Assembly: GCA_026545765.1 (NCBI GenBank)
Contig: CM048843.1
Coordinates: 87,235,050 to 87,299,049 of the forward strand
Reading direction: 5' to 3'
DNA length: 64,000 bases
Source: Plantago major
Lineage: Eukaryota > Streptophyta > Magnoliopsida > Lamiales > Plantaginaceae
Positions within the stretch are counted from its first letter, which is position 1, and each line of letters opens with the position of its first letter. The notes under the pieces are model-generated. The model made no database searches and had not been told where the DNA came from. It worked only from the letters and a program-made list of their open reading frames with translations. A program made the translations under genes and the position numbers. Shown here piece after piece: positions 44,414 through 55,760 of this stretch.

Positions 44414-45699
44414 TGATGAGACAATATTCTAACGTCTCAATTGGTCCTTTTTAGTAGTCTTTGTGAGTTTTTGTCTTTAGTTTTCTAGTGTTTTTTGTAC
44501 GTTTTTATGCTTTGCTATTTTGATGTTGTTTTGCAGGAATCGATGATTTTGAGCCAAAATAAGGGCAAGCTGGTTAACATGGCTCACCGCGGCGAGGGAT
44601 TCAGGCCATGTAGATTTTGAAGGTACCGCAAATCGCAAAACATGGTCATGGATACCTCGTGGCGTAGATTTCTGGGTTGAGCTGTTGAGAGGTTCGCCGC
44701 GGCGAGTTTATGCGAATGATATATATATATATTGCGATAAAGAATGGCTCGCCGCGGCGAGATTTTGCGAATGGCTCCCCTGTTTTGAAGAAAGATGCTC
44801 GCCGCGGCGAAGGAATTGGTCCGCCGCGGCGAGATTTTACGAACTGGATATACAGTGCGATTAAGAAGGCTCGCCGCGGCGAGCTATTTCTTCCGCTGCG
44901 GCGAGCGACGCAGAATTAATTTTAATTTCCTTATTAGATTAGAATTTTTTATCCCTTTCTTTTCAGACTTCTTTTAACCTAGTTTTGAGAAAAAAGCTCC
45001 AGGAGCCACACATTGACATTGAGACATCTTTGGAGCTTGGTTATTGATTGATTTTGTTCATCAAGATTATTGGTATTGATTTCTCCATTACTTGTTCTTT
45101 GCAATCTTGTTCATCTATGTTTCATATCATTATTACCATGAATCTTTGCATGCCATAATCAATTATGAGTAGCTAAACACCTTTGAATACAGTAGTATGT
45201 GAAGATTATGCATATTCGTTCTAGGGTTTATCAAAGCACTCATATAGGTTAGTCTCGTATAAAATCTTCGTAAAAACCTTCAATTCGATAAGTCCATATT
45301 AAATTCTCTATATTGTTCATGTTTAAGGATCGTGAATTGACAACTCACGATTTCTCCAGTATAATATTTTCTAAGAACAATTGGTTGAATCGAATTGATT
45401 GATTTGTTGTACAACAACCGTGTGACAAATATGAGTGTTATCCTTAGTTCGAATTAGCATAATTCGATCTTGCTACTGTATTCATCTTTCTCTCATTGTT
45501 AATCGTAATCTTAGCTTTAGTTAAACTAGTTAGAAGTATAATCAAAACCAAACAAATCAAGCCGTTTCCACAAGTGACTATTTGCTTTCAACTGCTTTGT
45601 AGCTTAATTGGTTCCTTAGCGAACGATTATGTGGTTAGCATTGTCTGTTTACAACAACTGCTTTCTACTTGTTTTCTAAGTAGTAATTTGAGCACATCA
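44414..45699 (+). repeat. Athila-like 3' LTR
   Basis: 1286 bp. Between 44580 and 44915 it carries about eight copies of CGCCGCGGCGA, a 10-bp-core palindrome, set in GAATGGCTC / AGATTTT linkers. Confidence 0.92.
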
Positions 45700-45704
45700 C
45701 TTGT
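45700..45704. repeat. Target-site duplication CTTGT (right)
   Basis: Matches 39834-39838. Confidence 0.9.
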
Positions 45705-46370
45705 GGATATACAACAGATGTAAAGCGTTACTCAATCTTGAAAGAGGCTAACCATTCCTTGAGTCTATTGCCTGAGAATTGAGCGCCATTATCCGAGACA
45801 AGAATTCTTGGTAGGCCAAAGCGACAAATGATGTTTTTCCAAATGAAGGTCCGCACGCGGCTTTCCGTGATAGTTGCCACTGCTTCTGCTTCTACCCACT
45901 GTGTGAAATATTGCATAGCCACAATTAAGAATTTCTTCTGTTGAGTGCCCCTTGGGAATGGCCCGACAATATCAATGCCCCATTGATCAAACGGACATGC
46001 TATGACTGACGGAATCATAGGGTGTGTCGGACAATGGGGAACATTCGCATAATATTGACAATCAGGACATCTTCGGGCGTAGCTCGCGGAATCCTTATCA
46101 ATGGTAGGCCAGCATTAGCCTTGTCGAATGATCTTCTGAGTAAGAGTTCGTCCTCCAGAATGGCTTCCGTAGCTTCCGCTGTGAATTTCCTCAAGCACAG
46201 TCTTTGCTTCTTACGGACCTAAACATCTCAAATGAGTCCCATCGAAAGATTTCTTATACAAATCTTCCCCAAGTATAAAATATTTGTTTGCTCGGCACTG
46301 TACACTCCTTGACTCCTTCATATCAGCTGGTAATGATCCGTCTTTGAGATAACTAAAGATCTCAGTCATC
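45705..46370 (-). pseudogene. Gypsy integrase, N-terminal half
   Basis: On the minus strand: an HHCC-like zinc region in broken frames (CPDCQYYANVPH), then WGIDIVGPFPRGTQQKKFL (first catalytic Asp), WVEAEAVATITESRV and FGLPRILVSDNGAQFSG (second Asp). A stop follows SFKIE just before the nested insertion. The frame above 46018 has at least two stops. Continues at 39833. Confidence 0.85.
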
Positions 46371-46384
46371 CAATTCCTTCCCGT

Positions 46385-47014
46385 TTAAGTTATCATAACA
46401 GTTGGAGTAGGACTCATGACGGATGAGTCAGTAATAGTGAGTAGGATTACTCTCTTCGTGTCTAAAGCAGCTGTTGCGGACGCAAACTTTGCCAGAGCAT
46501 CCGCTCTTTCATTCCATGCCCTATCAAACTTCTCCTGGGTAAACTCATCAAAGAGACTAACTTCTTGCTTAAGTAGCTCAAGATACTTGATCATTGAAGG
46601 GCCTTTTGTGGCAAAAGCACCAGAAAATTGGGCTTCAACTAACTGTGAATCCGTGTAAGCTTTGAGTTTTCGGATTTGCAGGGACTTGGCTCGACGCAGT
46701 CCGACTAACAGTGCTTCATATTCAGCCTCATTATTAGTGACTTTGAAGTCCAAGGATATCGCATAGTCGAGTTTCGCGCCATCAGGGCTTTTAAGATAGA
46801 TTCCAATACCTCCTACTCTTCCAGTGGAGGAACCATCCACTTCCAATGTCCAAACATCAGATAGATGTTCTTTGGTTTGGAGGTCTTCTGTAAGCTCCCG
46901 AGTTTCCAACCTTTGTTCCTCCTTCTCTTTAACATCCGGATCAAGGTTGTTAGTACCGGATTCCCTTGTGATATTTTCAAGAAGGAACATTTGGTTTACC
47001 CAAGATTCCTCCAA
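46385..47014 (-). CDS. Gypsy RNase H domain
   Basis: 209 codons, open. WTLEVDGSSTGRVGGIGI (first Asp), VTNNEAEYEALLVGLRRA (Glu), LKAYTDSQLVEAQFSG (Asp) and WNERADALAKFASA (last Asp region) give the complete D-E-D-D pattern of a type I RNase H. The N-terminal part (TRESGTNNLDPDVKEKEE) is an acidic spacer. It degrades RNA in the cDNA hybrid. Intact as a domain but isolated by a break at 47015-47109. Confidence 0.82.
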   Translation of the reverse strand: MEESWVNQMFLLENITRESGTNNLDPDVKEKEEQRLETRELTEDLQTKEHLSDVWTLEVDGSSTGRVGGIGIYLKSPDGAKLDYAISLDFKVTNNEAEYEALLVGLRRAKSLQIRKLKAYTDSQLVEAQFSGAFATKGPSMIKYLELLKQEVSLFDEFTQEKFDRAWNERADALAKFASATAALDTKRVILLTITDSSVMSPTPTVMIT

Positions 47015-47109
47015 TGATGTAGTCTGAGACTGATTGATGAACTGAGCATCCTCGAGGTTTTCGGGGCTGATCTTCGGCGGAACCGGCTTTCGGTTGATCT
47101 GCTTGGTGA

Positions 47110-48135
47110 TTAGGCATTCAAATGCCTGTTTATCCGGAACTTTCTCGACTCGCCTGTGGTATTCGCTAGGAAGTCAAGCGACTTGAGCTTTCTTGGTTTG
47201 AGCGGATATCTAATGTCGTATTCGCTCAGCTCAATGGCCCACTTAGAGAGTCGTCCGGATTGGTCGGGCTTTCCCAGGACCTGTTTCAAAGGTTCCGTAG
47301 TTAGTACTACTATTTTATGAGACTTGAAATATGGCTTTAATCGCCTTGCGGTGTAAACCAGAGCATATGCAAATTTCTCAATCTTGACATATCTTGTCTC
47401 CGCCCCAGCAAGGGCTTTACTAAGATAGTAGATTGGCAAGTGATCATTAGCTTGGACCCGTACTAATACGGAACTCATTGCCTCTTCCGTAATTGCTAGG
47501 TAGAGGTAGAGTGGTTCTCCTTCAACGTGTTTGGAGAGCAGCGGAGGGGAATGGAGGTACTTTTTCAAATTTTCAAAAGCCTCAGAACATTCCGCAGTCC
47601 ACTCAAAGCTCTCTCCTTTCCGAAGGATTTTGAAGAACGGAAGGTTCTTCTCTGCGGATCGTGAAATAAAACAACTTAAGGACATGAGACGTCCAATAAG
47701 CTGTTGTACCTCATTGAGGTTCTTCGGATGAGGCAGATCTAGGATTGCTTTGATCTTCTCGGGATTTGCGCTTATCCCACTCTCTGTGACCATGTAGCCC
47801 AAAAACTTTCCGCCCTTCACTCCGAAGGTGCACTTTTCTGGATTCAGTTTCATCCTGTACTTCCTGAGGATAGCGAAGCATTTGCTCAAGTGCTCTATAT
47901 GTTGTTCTTCGGTTTTACTTTTGACGAGCATGTCGTCTACGTATACCTCCATGGTCTTGCCAATTTCTTCCTTGAACATCTGACTCACTAGTCGTTGGTA
48001 TGTTGCTCCCGCATTTTTCAATCCGCAGGGCATCACTTTAAAGCAATACACCCCTCCTGCAGCAAAGAAAGTTGTTTTCTTAATATACTCCTTCGCCATC
48101 CGAATCTGGTAAAAGCCTTGATACGCGTCCATGAA
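47110..48135 (-). pseudogene. Gypsy reverse transcriptase with first RNase H
   Basis: In this frame RT resumes at SFMDAYQGFYQIRM and includes FKVMPCGLKNAGATYQRL, the catalytic YVDDMLVKS and FLGYMVTESGISANPEKI. The RNase H-like tail follows (PLYLYLAITEEAMSSVLVR, LSKALAGAETRYVKIEK and KWAIELSEYDI). A one-base shift near 48125 separates it from the front part of RT in the gag frame. Otherwise the 340 residues are open. Confidence 0.88.
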
Positions 48136-50866
48136 ACTCGATGAACGCCAGATCCATTGTAGAATCAACCAATTGGTCAATCCGTGGTAAAGGGTATGGA
48201 TCCTTTGGGCAAAACTTATTTAGCCTGGTGAAATCATTGCACATCCGCCATTTGCCTGGTGACTTTTCTACTAGAACCACGTTGCAAACCCAATCAGAAT
48301 AACGGACTTCTTCGATATGTCCTGCCTTCATGAGTCGATCCACTTCGGCGGATATGATGGCATCCTTGATAGGACCGAAATCATTTCTCTTCTGGCGGAT
48401 ATATTTAATCGAGGGATCCATGTTCAGACGGTGAACAGCAACCCTCGGATCTATCCCCTTTAGGTCGTCAGTACTCCAAGAAAAGACATCACTGTTATCT
48501 CGGAGACAAGCAATGAGCTTCATTTCCACTTCCGCATTCATCTCTGTCCCGATTCTAGTCTTCTTATCTGGGCTCCCAACAACAAGCTCAACTTCCCTGA
48601 GAGTTTCATGAGGCTCGATCCGTGCAGTTTTAGGAAACTTGTCCTTCTGGCTCCCTACCCCAATGTTAGGATTCTCCTTTTTTGGTGGAAGAACAACATG
48701 CGGATCAGAAGTCACATTGACTGCCAACACGGGTGTGGATGCTCTCCTTGTGGACATAATATAACACTCCCAAGCTTCTCGGATGTTCCCCACTTCCTCT
48801 CCAACTCCGCATGGGGTCAGGAACTTCATCCTATTATGGAGGATGGAGGATATAGCTCGGAATTGATTGAGTCCCGGACGACCAAAGATGGCATTGTAGT
48901 CAAAAGTTCGATCCACCACTACAAAACGGACTAGTTGTGTCACTCTTGCGGGATGTGTCCCAGGTGAAACATGAAGCATGACACTTCCTAGGGGGTGAAC
49001 AGTTCCTCCTCCAAACCCTAATATGGAGGTATTGACTATCTCATATCGGATTCCTCCCAGATTCATCTGATCTATTGTCGATTTGGAGATGATGTTCGAG
49101 GAACTCCCTGTATCTACCAGGATCTTGTTTACTCGATAAGTTGCAATGGTTAAAGAAACCACCAGCGGAACATCCGGATCATCTATGTCTTCGCCTCCTG
49201 CCGTAGGAGGAGGTATCTCACTATCATCAAAGTATATAGCATTTGTCCCTCGAATTGCTGGAGCAGCATATGATCTGTCATTGTTCCGGAGATTCTGAGT
49301 TATCCGCTCTCTTGCGTTCCTACTATCGCCCCCAGTTGGTCCGCCTGCTATGGTGTTGATCACTCCGCTGTATGGAGGGTTCTCCATTTCAATGTCATCA
49401 TCGTACCTGTATGGGTGTTGGTCCGTGCGAGGCGGATGGTTGGCTGGCGGAGGTGGCAAGGATAGAGGATGGGGCGGTGGCTCTGTAGCTCTATCATCCC
49501 TTTTTCGTTCCGTCCTATCATGTCTAGAAGGCTCATCCGTATAGACGTGCTCCTTCAACTTTCCATCTCTTATCAAATGTTCAACCTCCGTCTTCAGTTG
49601 AATGCAATCATCCGTCTCATGACCACGGCTCTTGTGAAACTTGCAATACCCCTTTGCATTCTTGTTCTTCCAGTTACCGTGAGATGGCTTGGGCCATTGA
49701 ATATTCAACTTCTTCTCAATAGTAGTTGCCAAGATGTCGGATCTTGGTCTATTGAGACGAGTATAATCCGCATATCTCATTGGCGGACTCCTTTCTCTGT
49801 GGAAGCCCTTATCTCTGTGATCCCTCCTCGGATCAAACTTATTAGGGCGATGCTCTTGTTTTACTGGCTCCTTTCCCTTCTTGGATCCTGCTCTCACTGG
49901 AACATTCCTTCGGTACTCCTCTCCATACATTACTTCTTCACAGATGTCATCCAAATGCTTTTCACTCCTCACTTCCTGACTAGAAAGTTTTCTGCAGAGC
50001 TCTATGTTGAAAGTATTAGCATACAGGTGACGGACCCATTCCTTAATACTGTGTGGCTCAACACGAAGAACTTCCGCGTTAAAGCGATCTAGGAAGGTCC
50101 TGAGATCCTCTTGCTCCCTTTGGATAACTTCTGCCAGATGCTCCACAGTGCGCCTCCTCCTCTTCGATTTTCCAAATCGTCCTAGAAACTTGGAGGAGAG
50201 GTCCGCATAAGATCTTATCGACTTGTTTGGAAACGCAGTGTACCAATCCATAGCTATTCCGAAGAGGGTGGATGAAAAAGGGAGAGCCTTTGTATTATCA
50301 CTCATCCCCTTGGAATCCATCTTACTATTGTACCTTGTCAAGTGGCCAACGGGACAAGTATCCCCGTAATAGTATTCCAAGTTCGGAATCACTTGATCCA
50401 AGTTCCTGTTCCTTTCCTTTTCTCTCATGATGTCATCGCACAAAGGATTTGGTGCACTTGTAGCTACCTGCTCATGATCCTTCACCAAACGCCCGAGGTT
50501 GAGAATCTGGGCTTCCAAGGCTTTTTACTGAGCATAGATTTCTTCTGCATTCATTATCTCCCCCGTCCTAGGATGAACTGCTACATCCGCAGGGAGTTCA
50601 TCTAGGCGGACCACTGGAATGGTTTTCGCTACATGATCTCTGGCTCTCGGAGGTGCTTGTTGCGGAGCTCTAGGCTGCCTGTTATCCTCCTCCTGATACT
50701 CTCTCCTACCGTTCGGACTTCCTTCACCCCGAACTTGGGAAGCAGATGCTCTCCGATCTAGAAGGTTCTGCAGATCCTCTTGAGGTAGCTGATTCCCCAA
50801 CCTCTGCTGGATCGGGCGTTGCCTGTTCCTTGATAGGGCGGGCTCTGCTTGAAGCGGAGTAGCCAC
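48080..50866 (-). pseudogene. Gypsy gag-protease and start of RT
   Basis: The first 113 codons (50866-50525) and the next 812 (50518-48080) are in one frame, separated by a single TAA near 50525. Domains on the long frame: gag at about residues 85-190 (WYTAFPNKSIRSYADLSSKF), CCHC-like knuckle at 292-305 (CKFHKSRGHETDDC, with His in place of the second Cys), protease at 466-475 (LVDTGSSSNI) and 546-550, RT start near 700-790 (SPGKWRMCNDFTRLNKFC). Only one nonsense codon and one frameshift spoil the polyprotein. The N terminus may extend upstream, but sequence above 50875 is foreign. Confidence 0.88.
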
Positions 50867-50875
50867 TGGCTCACG

Positions 50876-51716
50876 TGTTCTGTTTTAACTGTACAAAAAT
50901 TGGTGACTTTCCAATTTAATTGTGAAAGGTGCAATTTATTTGGTTAATATGCATGTTTGTTGATTTGTTAATCAGTTTGCACATTAATTGCACCGATTCC
51001 TTCAAGGCTGTTGTGTATGGTGTCTGTTCCATCATGTATATTGCAATTTGTCAACCGGTTATATGAGTAGTTGGCGTCCCATGGACCAGTGTGACTTTCC
51101 GATTTAACATGATTGCATGCGGTTCATGTTTGAACCTTAATTGGTACCTTCTCTCTTTGTCTAGTACCTGTTGGTATATATGTGGTTAAATTATAAGTAT
51201 GGCATGTTAATTTCCATTTCTTGTTGGAATTTTAATTTTGTATCATAAAGTTGCTTTTGATACATTATTGTGGCCTTACTTTTACGTACTTGTTTCTTGC
51301 TGAACTTTAAAAGTACATGTGTGTTGAAAACTTAGTGTGATTTTAACCTGAAACTTGAGAAGAGTTGGAGGAAATATTTGTTCTCATGTTGTTGCATTGT
51401 GAAGTTGCATTATATGTTTGTTTTGGTTCGATCATCCATTTGCGATCATACAAAAGTATGCAAACTATGTATCGTTATGTTTGTTTGTATGATGAGTTTA
51501 TTACATTTCGTTTATGTAATATTATGTGATTATTGTGTATGGTAGCATATTCAATGCATGTGTACTTGTTATGCATGAAGTGCATGGGAAATTCTACTCT
51601 AGTGTGGAAAGTGTGAATGAGACCTCTGGTCCATGCTTATCGAAATCAAGTATCATTTAAGTGAGTCTTGTTATGCGGAAATTCTATTTCCAGGCATATG
51701 GAAAAGACCACATTAA
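50876..51716. other. Non-coding 5' part beside the truncated Copia
   Basis: T-rich sequence with repeated TGCATGTTTG / TTGTTGATTTG words. No protein recognised. It could be a leader of the Copia element brought next to integrase by an internal deletion. Confidence 0.4.
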
Positions 51717-53294
51717 ATGTGTAATGTCTTGAAACTTCGTTCATGTGGTGACGAGAGCTTTACGCTCTATAGTTCAGATTTAGTGAGCAATATTCTTCAA
51801 GTCACTACTCCATATTCTCCTCAATCTAATGGTGTTGCTGAACGCAAAAATCATACTCTAACGGAGATGATGAATGCACTACCAGAATTACTAGATTCTG
51901 GATTACCCCAGAATTTGTGGGGGGAGGCTATTCTCACGGCCACTACCATTCTTAACAGAATACCCCGGAAAAATAGTGATATTACTCCATATGAACTGTG
52001 GAAAGGTAACAAGCCCTCTTACAAACACTTGAAAGTGTGGGGCTGCTTGGCTAAGGTGGTAATACCCAAACCAAAGCAAGTAAAGATTGGACCAAAGACT
52101 GTAAATTGCATATTTATAGGATATGCAAACAACAGTAGCGCTTATCGCTTCCTAGTGCATAAGTCGCTGATACCAGACATCCATGAGGGCATTGTCATTG
52201 AATCAAGGAATGCAGAATTCTTTGAAGTTTTTCCTAGAAAGGAAAAGATAGTCTCTCGTAAACGAGACTATGATACGACAATAGGGTCAAATGCGGTGGT
52301 CCCTGTGGGGGACCCTGTGGTGGTCACTGTGGGGGGCCCTGTGGTGGTCCTTGTGGGGGATCCTGTGAGGGACCCTGTGCGGGTCCCTGTGGGGGTCCCT
52401 GACCCAAGAAGCCCTAATGCAGAATTCGAAGGTGTACCTTCAGAAAATGTTGCAGAACCTATAGGATCACCTCCTCTAGAGAATGCTACAGAGACAGAAG
52501 ATTTACCACCAGAGAATTCCGCAGAAGCCGAAGTCGCACATCAAGAGAACGTGGAGGTTCCTGATGTCGAACCAAGGAGGAGTAAGCGGGCTAGGATTCA
52601 GAAAGACTTTGGTCCTGAATTTCTCACATACCTTGTGGAAAATGAACCTAGGACTATCCAAGAGGCGATGTCCACTCCTGAAGCGCCTTTTTGGAAAGAG
52701 GCCATTGAAAGTGAAATGGACTCCATCCTGCAAAATCATACTTGGGAAGTGGTTGACCTTCCTCCGGGAAATAAGCCATTGGGTTGCAAGTGGATACTCA
52801 AACGCAAGTATAAAGCAGATGGAACCATTCATAAATACAAGGCTCGTCTAGTAGTCAAAGGCTATAGACAAAAGGAGGGACTTGACTACTTTGACACATA
52901 CTCGCATGTGTTTAGAATAACTTCCATTAGAGTATTCATAGCCATAGCTGCACTGCGTGGTTTTGAGATACACCAAAAGGATGTTAAAACTGCTTTCCTA
53001 AATGGAGATTTGGACGAGGAAATTTATATGGAACAACCTGAAGGGTATGTGGTTCCAGGACAAGAGAAGAAGGTCTGTCGTCTTGTCAAGTCATTGTACA
53101 GACTCAAGCAAGCTCCTAAACAATGGCACGAAAAGTTTGACAACACGTTGCGATTAAAGGGATTTTCTATAAATGAGTGTGATAAGTGTGTCTATGTGAA
53201 AGGGAACGCTGAATCCTTTATCATGATATGCTTATATGTAGACGACATGCTCATTACTGGAAGTAGCCTGGATTTGATCCTGAAAACAAAGTAA
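51717..53294 (+). pseudogene. Copia integrase end and reverse transcriptase
   Basis: 525 codons, open. Integrase end: TPYSPQSNGVAERKNHTLTE, LNRIPRKNSDITPYELWKGN and VWGCLAKVVIPKPKQ. An acidic/proline linker with a valine-proline minisatellite follows (52295-52403), then RT: APFWKEAIESEMDSILQN, PLGCKWILKRKYKADG, VKTAFLNGDLDEEIYMEQPE, SLYRLKQAPKQW and the catalytic YVDDMLITG at about residue 507. TAA (53292-53294) ends it within RT. The missing N-terminal half makes it inactive. Confidence 0.88.
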
Positions 53295-54182
53295 ATGTTG
53301 AAACAACTTTTCGATATGAAAGACTTGGGTGTAGCAGATTTAATCTTAGGGATAAAAAATCTCTAAAACACCCGAGGGTTTGGTGCTTTCACAATCTCAT
53401 TACATTGAAGAGATGTTAAAGAGATACGAGGTCTTTGACCGTCAATGTGCAAGGACACCAATGTACGAATCTTTGTGTTTGGACAAACACTTAGGGGATC
53501 CTGTAAACCAAACGCAATATGCTAAGATAATTGGCAGTTTGATGTACGTGATGAATCAGATTCCGATATTGCTCATGCAGTCAACAAGTTGGCTAGGTTT
53601 ACGCGTAATCCGGGAAATGCTCACTGGAAAGCTCTACTTCATCTATTGGGATACTTGAAGACCACAATAGATTATGGATTACACTATGGAAGATATCCGG
53701 CAGTATTTGAAGGATACAGTGATGCAAACTGGATATCTGATAGTACAAACACCAAGTCCACTAGTGGTTACGTATTTACCATTGGTGGCGGTGCTGTTTC
53801 ATGGAAGTCCTCTAAACAAACGTGCATCGCCCGATCCACAATGGAATCGGAGTTTATAGCTTTGGACAAAGCTGGAGAAGAAGCAGAATGGCTTCGAGAA
53901 TTTTTAGAGGATGTCCCTTGTTGGGATAAGCCTGTGCCTTCTGTGACAATTCACTGTGACAATATCACAGCATTAGGAAGGGAAGCAAACAATATGTATA
54001 ATGGTAAGTCTAGACACATACGTCGAAGACATAAAACCATTAGGCAGTTGGTCTCTACGGGAGTTATCACTATTGTTTACGTGAAATCAAAGGATAACAT
54101 TACGGATCCGCTAACCAAAGCGCTACCGAGGGATCAAGTACACTGCTTGTCTAGGGGAATGGGCTTAAGACCCACAAAATAA
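53295..54182 (+). pseudogene. Copia RT end and RNase H
   Basis: LFDMKDLGVADLILGIK, stop, then a shifted frame LSQSHYIEEMLKRYEVFD and [10 protein letters not shown]. After another shift comes [20 protein letters not shown] and RNase [54 protein letters not shown] and [16 protein letters not shown]. The RNase H part (53589-54182) is open to its natural stop. Confidence 0.87.
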
Positions 54183-54785
54183 GGAAATTTACGGTGGCAA
54201 CCCAATCATACTGACTGGAGATCCTAAGAATTTGATTCAATGGGACAACTAAAGTAAGGACCGATGGCGCCTCGTGAAGTTTTGTACTTCGGGGTAAGAG
54301 CACTTAGGAGTTACTAACTCCACTTGCGCCATTCCCGTGAAAGACATTTTAAGTGCTCCTGCAGACCGGACGGAGGATGAGTCACTAAACTCTTAATGAT
54401 CTCTGAAGAAGATTCTTAATTTCTTTAGCTTACGAGCAGAGCATTGGCAGGAATGCTCTTAGAACGAGATCACCTATTTGGGTGTGAAGTATGGGAGGCC
54501 GCTTCAAACGAGAACACCTATGAATCCGAGCAGTCCAAGGCCTTTAACGGACTGAGAAAAGGAACGAGGCAATAAGTAAAATTATTGTGTTGATATCATT
54601 GTCTTGGTTTACACAAAACGCCGACTGGTTCAAGGCATCACGTCCATCGGGGGGCAAGTAAATCCGATGGTATTCTACTAGGGACGATTCAATGTCACTG
54701 ACAATTGATCCCGATGCAATATGATTTTCTGCAGGAAATTCTAGGCTGGAGCACCACATTGTGCTGTGAGCATCAATTCTCTTTC
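54183..54785. other. 3' untranslated part of the second Copia
   Basis: Between the RNase H stop and the purine tract. No ORF worth naming. Confidence 0.6.
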
Positions 54786-54795
54786 ATGTGGGGAT
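54786..54795 (+). other. Polypurine tract of the second Copia
   Basis: ATGTGGGGAT immediately precedes the LTR start TGTTAGAA. Confidence 0.8.
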
Positions 54796-55760
54796 TGTTA
54801 GAATTTTAGCACTAATGAGGCTAGTCTATGACTTTGTACCTCAACCAAAGGGGCCCCACATGTTTGAAATGAAGTTTCATTAAACGTGTATAATCTACTA
54901 TGGTAGTAGATGACACTTGAAAAAGAATTACTAAAATTCATTGAAAGGTGAAAGAGTTATTGAAACTCAAAGTGTGTTGGTTGATGCATTGAATATGGAA
55001 TGCCAAGAGTTGGAATGGGAGAAGTCTCACATGGCTAAAATTGAGGAAGAAGGAACTACTTATTATTCCAAGACTTGGGTTAAGTGATTGGGCACCCATG
55101 CTTTGGAAGGGGAGGAGCTAGATGCTCTACACACACACACTCTGGCTCAGGCAGGTCTCGGGCCGTGGGCTCGTGGGTCCGGGGTCCGTGGGTTCGCGGA
55201 TCGCGGTCTTGGTTGATTATTATCTTTTTGGGCCAGAAACATATTGTGTTTGGTTAAGCCCAATAAGATAAATCTGAAACCACCCCGGTCCGAGTCCGGT
55301 TGGTTTGAGCGAACGGTTGTGTCCGTTCGGTTTGAAATTGCTTAACCGTCCGACCATTCGCAAAGGATGTAATCGAACGAAAATTCTAATGTATGTCATT
55401 CAATTTTGTTCTGCGAGACCTTTCTGCGAAAGGATACATCTATTCAGACTGCAACTCTTCAATATTATAAATAGCCCCCCCTAGAATCCATTTCAACACA
55501 CAGCAATCCATTCTTCTTCCTTCTCTTAAACTACTCTCTCTAAAGCCAGAAAAACCTTTATTGTATTAGTTCGCAGAGTCAAAGTTCGAGTGCTAGAACT
55601 TTGATTCACATACTGCTGTTCTATCTTGGGAGACTATTTGTCAAGTAAACCGTCAAAGACAGAAAGCAAATCTGATCTTAAGGAGTAAGGCCCACTTTTT
55701 CGTGATCTAATCCTATTCCTTACCTACTCCGTTTCTATCCTCATACACTACCGCCACCCA
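54796..55760 (+). repeat. Copia 3' LTR (second element)
   Basis: Starts TGTTAGAATTTTAGCAC. The right edge is not certain because no partner LTR exists here; I place it near 55745-55760. A TATA box (TTATAAATAG) lies at 55464-55473, followed by C-rich CCCCCCC and an R-U5-like stretch. Confidence 0.65.
55464..55473 (+). promoter_or_regulatory. TATA box of the second Copia LTR
   Basis: TTATAAATAG at the expected U3 place, 670 bp into the LTR. Confidence 0.6.

Larger units (their letters stand above)
39839..45699 (+). mobile_element. Athila-like LTR element with gag and protease only (non-autonomous)
   Basis: 5861 bp with LTRs of 1256 and 1286 bp, TGATGAGACA...CACATCA ends, 5-bp target duplication CTTGT, a primer site of tRNA-Asp type and a purine tract. 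The inside codes for a decayed gag and an aspartic protease; no RT, RNase H or integrase is present. It has the layout of terminal-repeat elements with a GAG domain (TR-GAG) and would need enzymes from a relative. Inserted within the integrase of the Gypsy element. Confidence 0.9.
32091..50875 (-). mobile_element. Ty3/Gypsy retrotransposon, Tat/Grande-like, 5' truncated and split by an insertion
   Basis: On the minus strand: gag (from 50866), zinc knuckle, protease, RT, RNase H, integrase, then about 6 kb with plus-strand ORFs, purine tract and 3' LTR. Integrase at the end of pol is the Gypsy order. An antisense gene between integrase and the 3' LTR is known from Grande-type Tat elements. The 5' LTR and leader are missing: at 50876 the sequence changes to a Copia element. 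The integrase is interrupted by 39839-45699. Confidence 0.85.
50876..55760 (+). mobile_element. Ty1/Copia retrotransposon, 5' truncated, with 3' LTR
   Basis: Plus strand: non-coding DNA (50876-51716), integrase end, RT, RNase H, a purine tract and one LTR. No gag, zinc knuckle, protease or catalytic integrase core, and no 5' LTR or primer site, so more than half is gone. It abuts the gag of the Gypsy element. Confidence 0.8.

Noticed and set aside
49469-50092. 207-codon plus-strand ORF
   Set aside because: Shadow of the Gypsy gag region, which is clearly coding on the minus strand.
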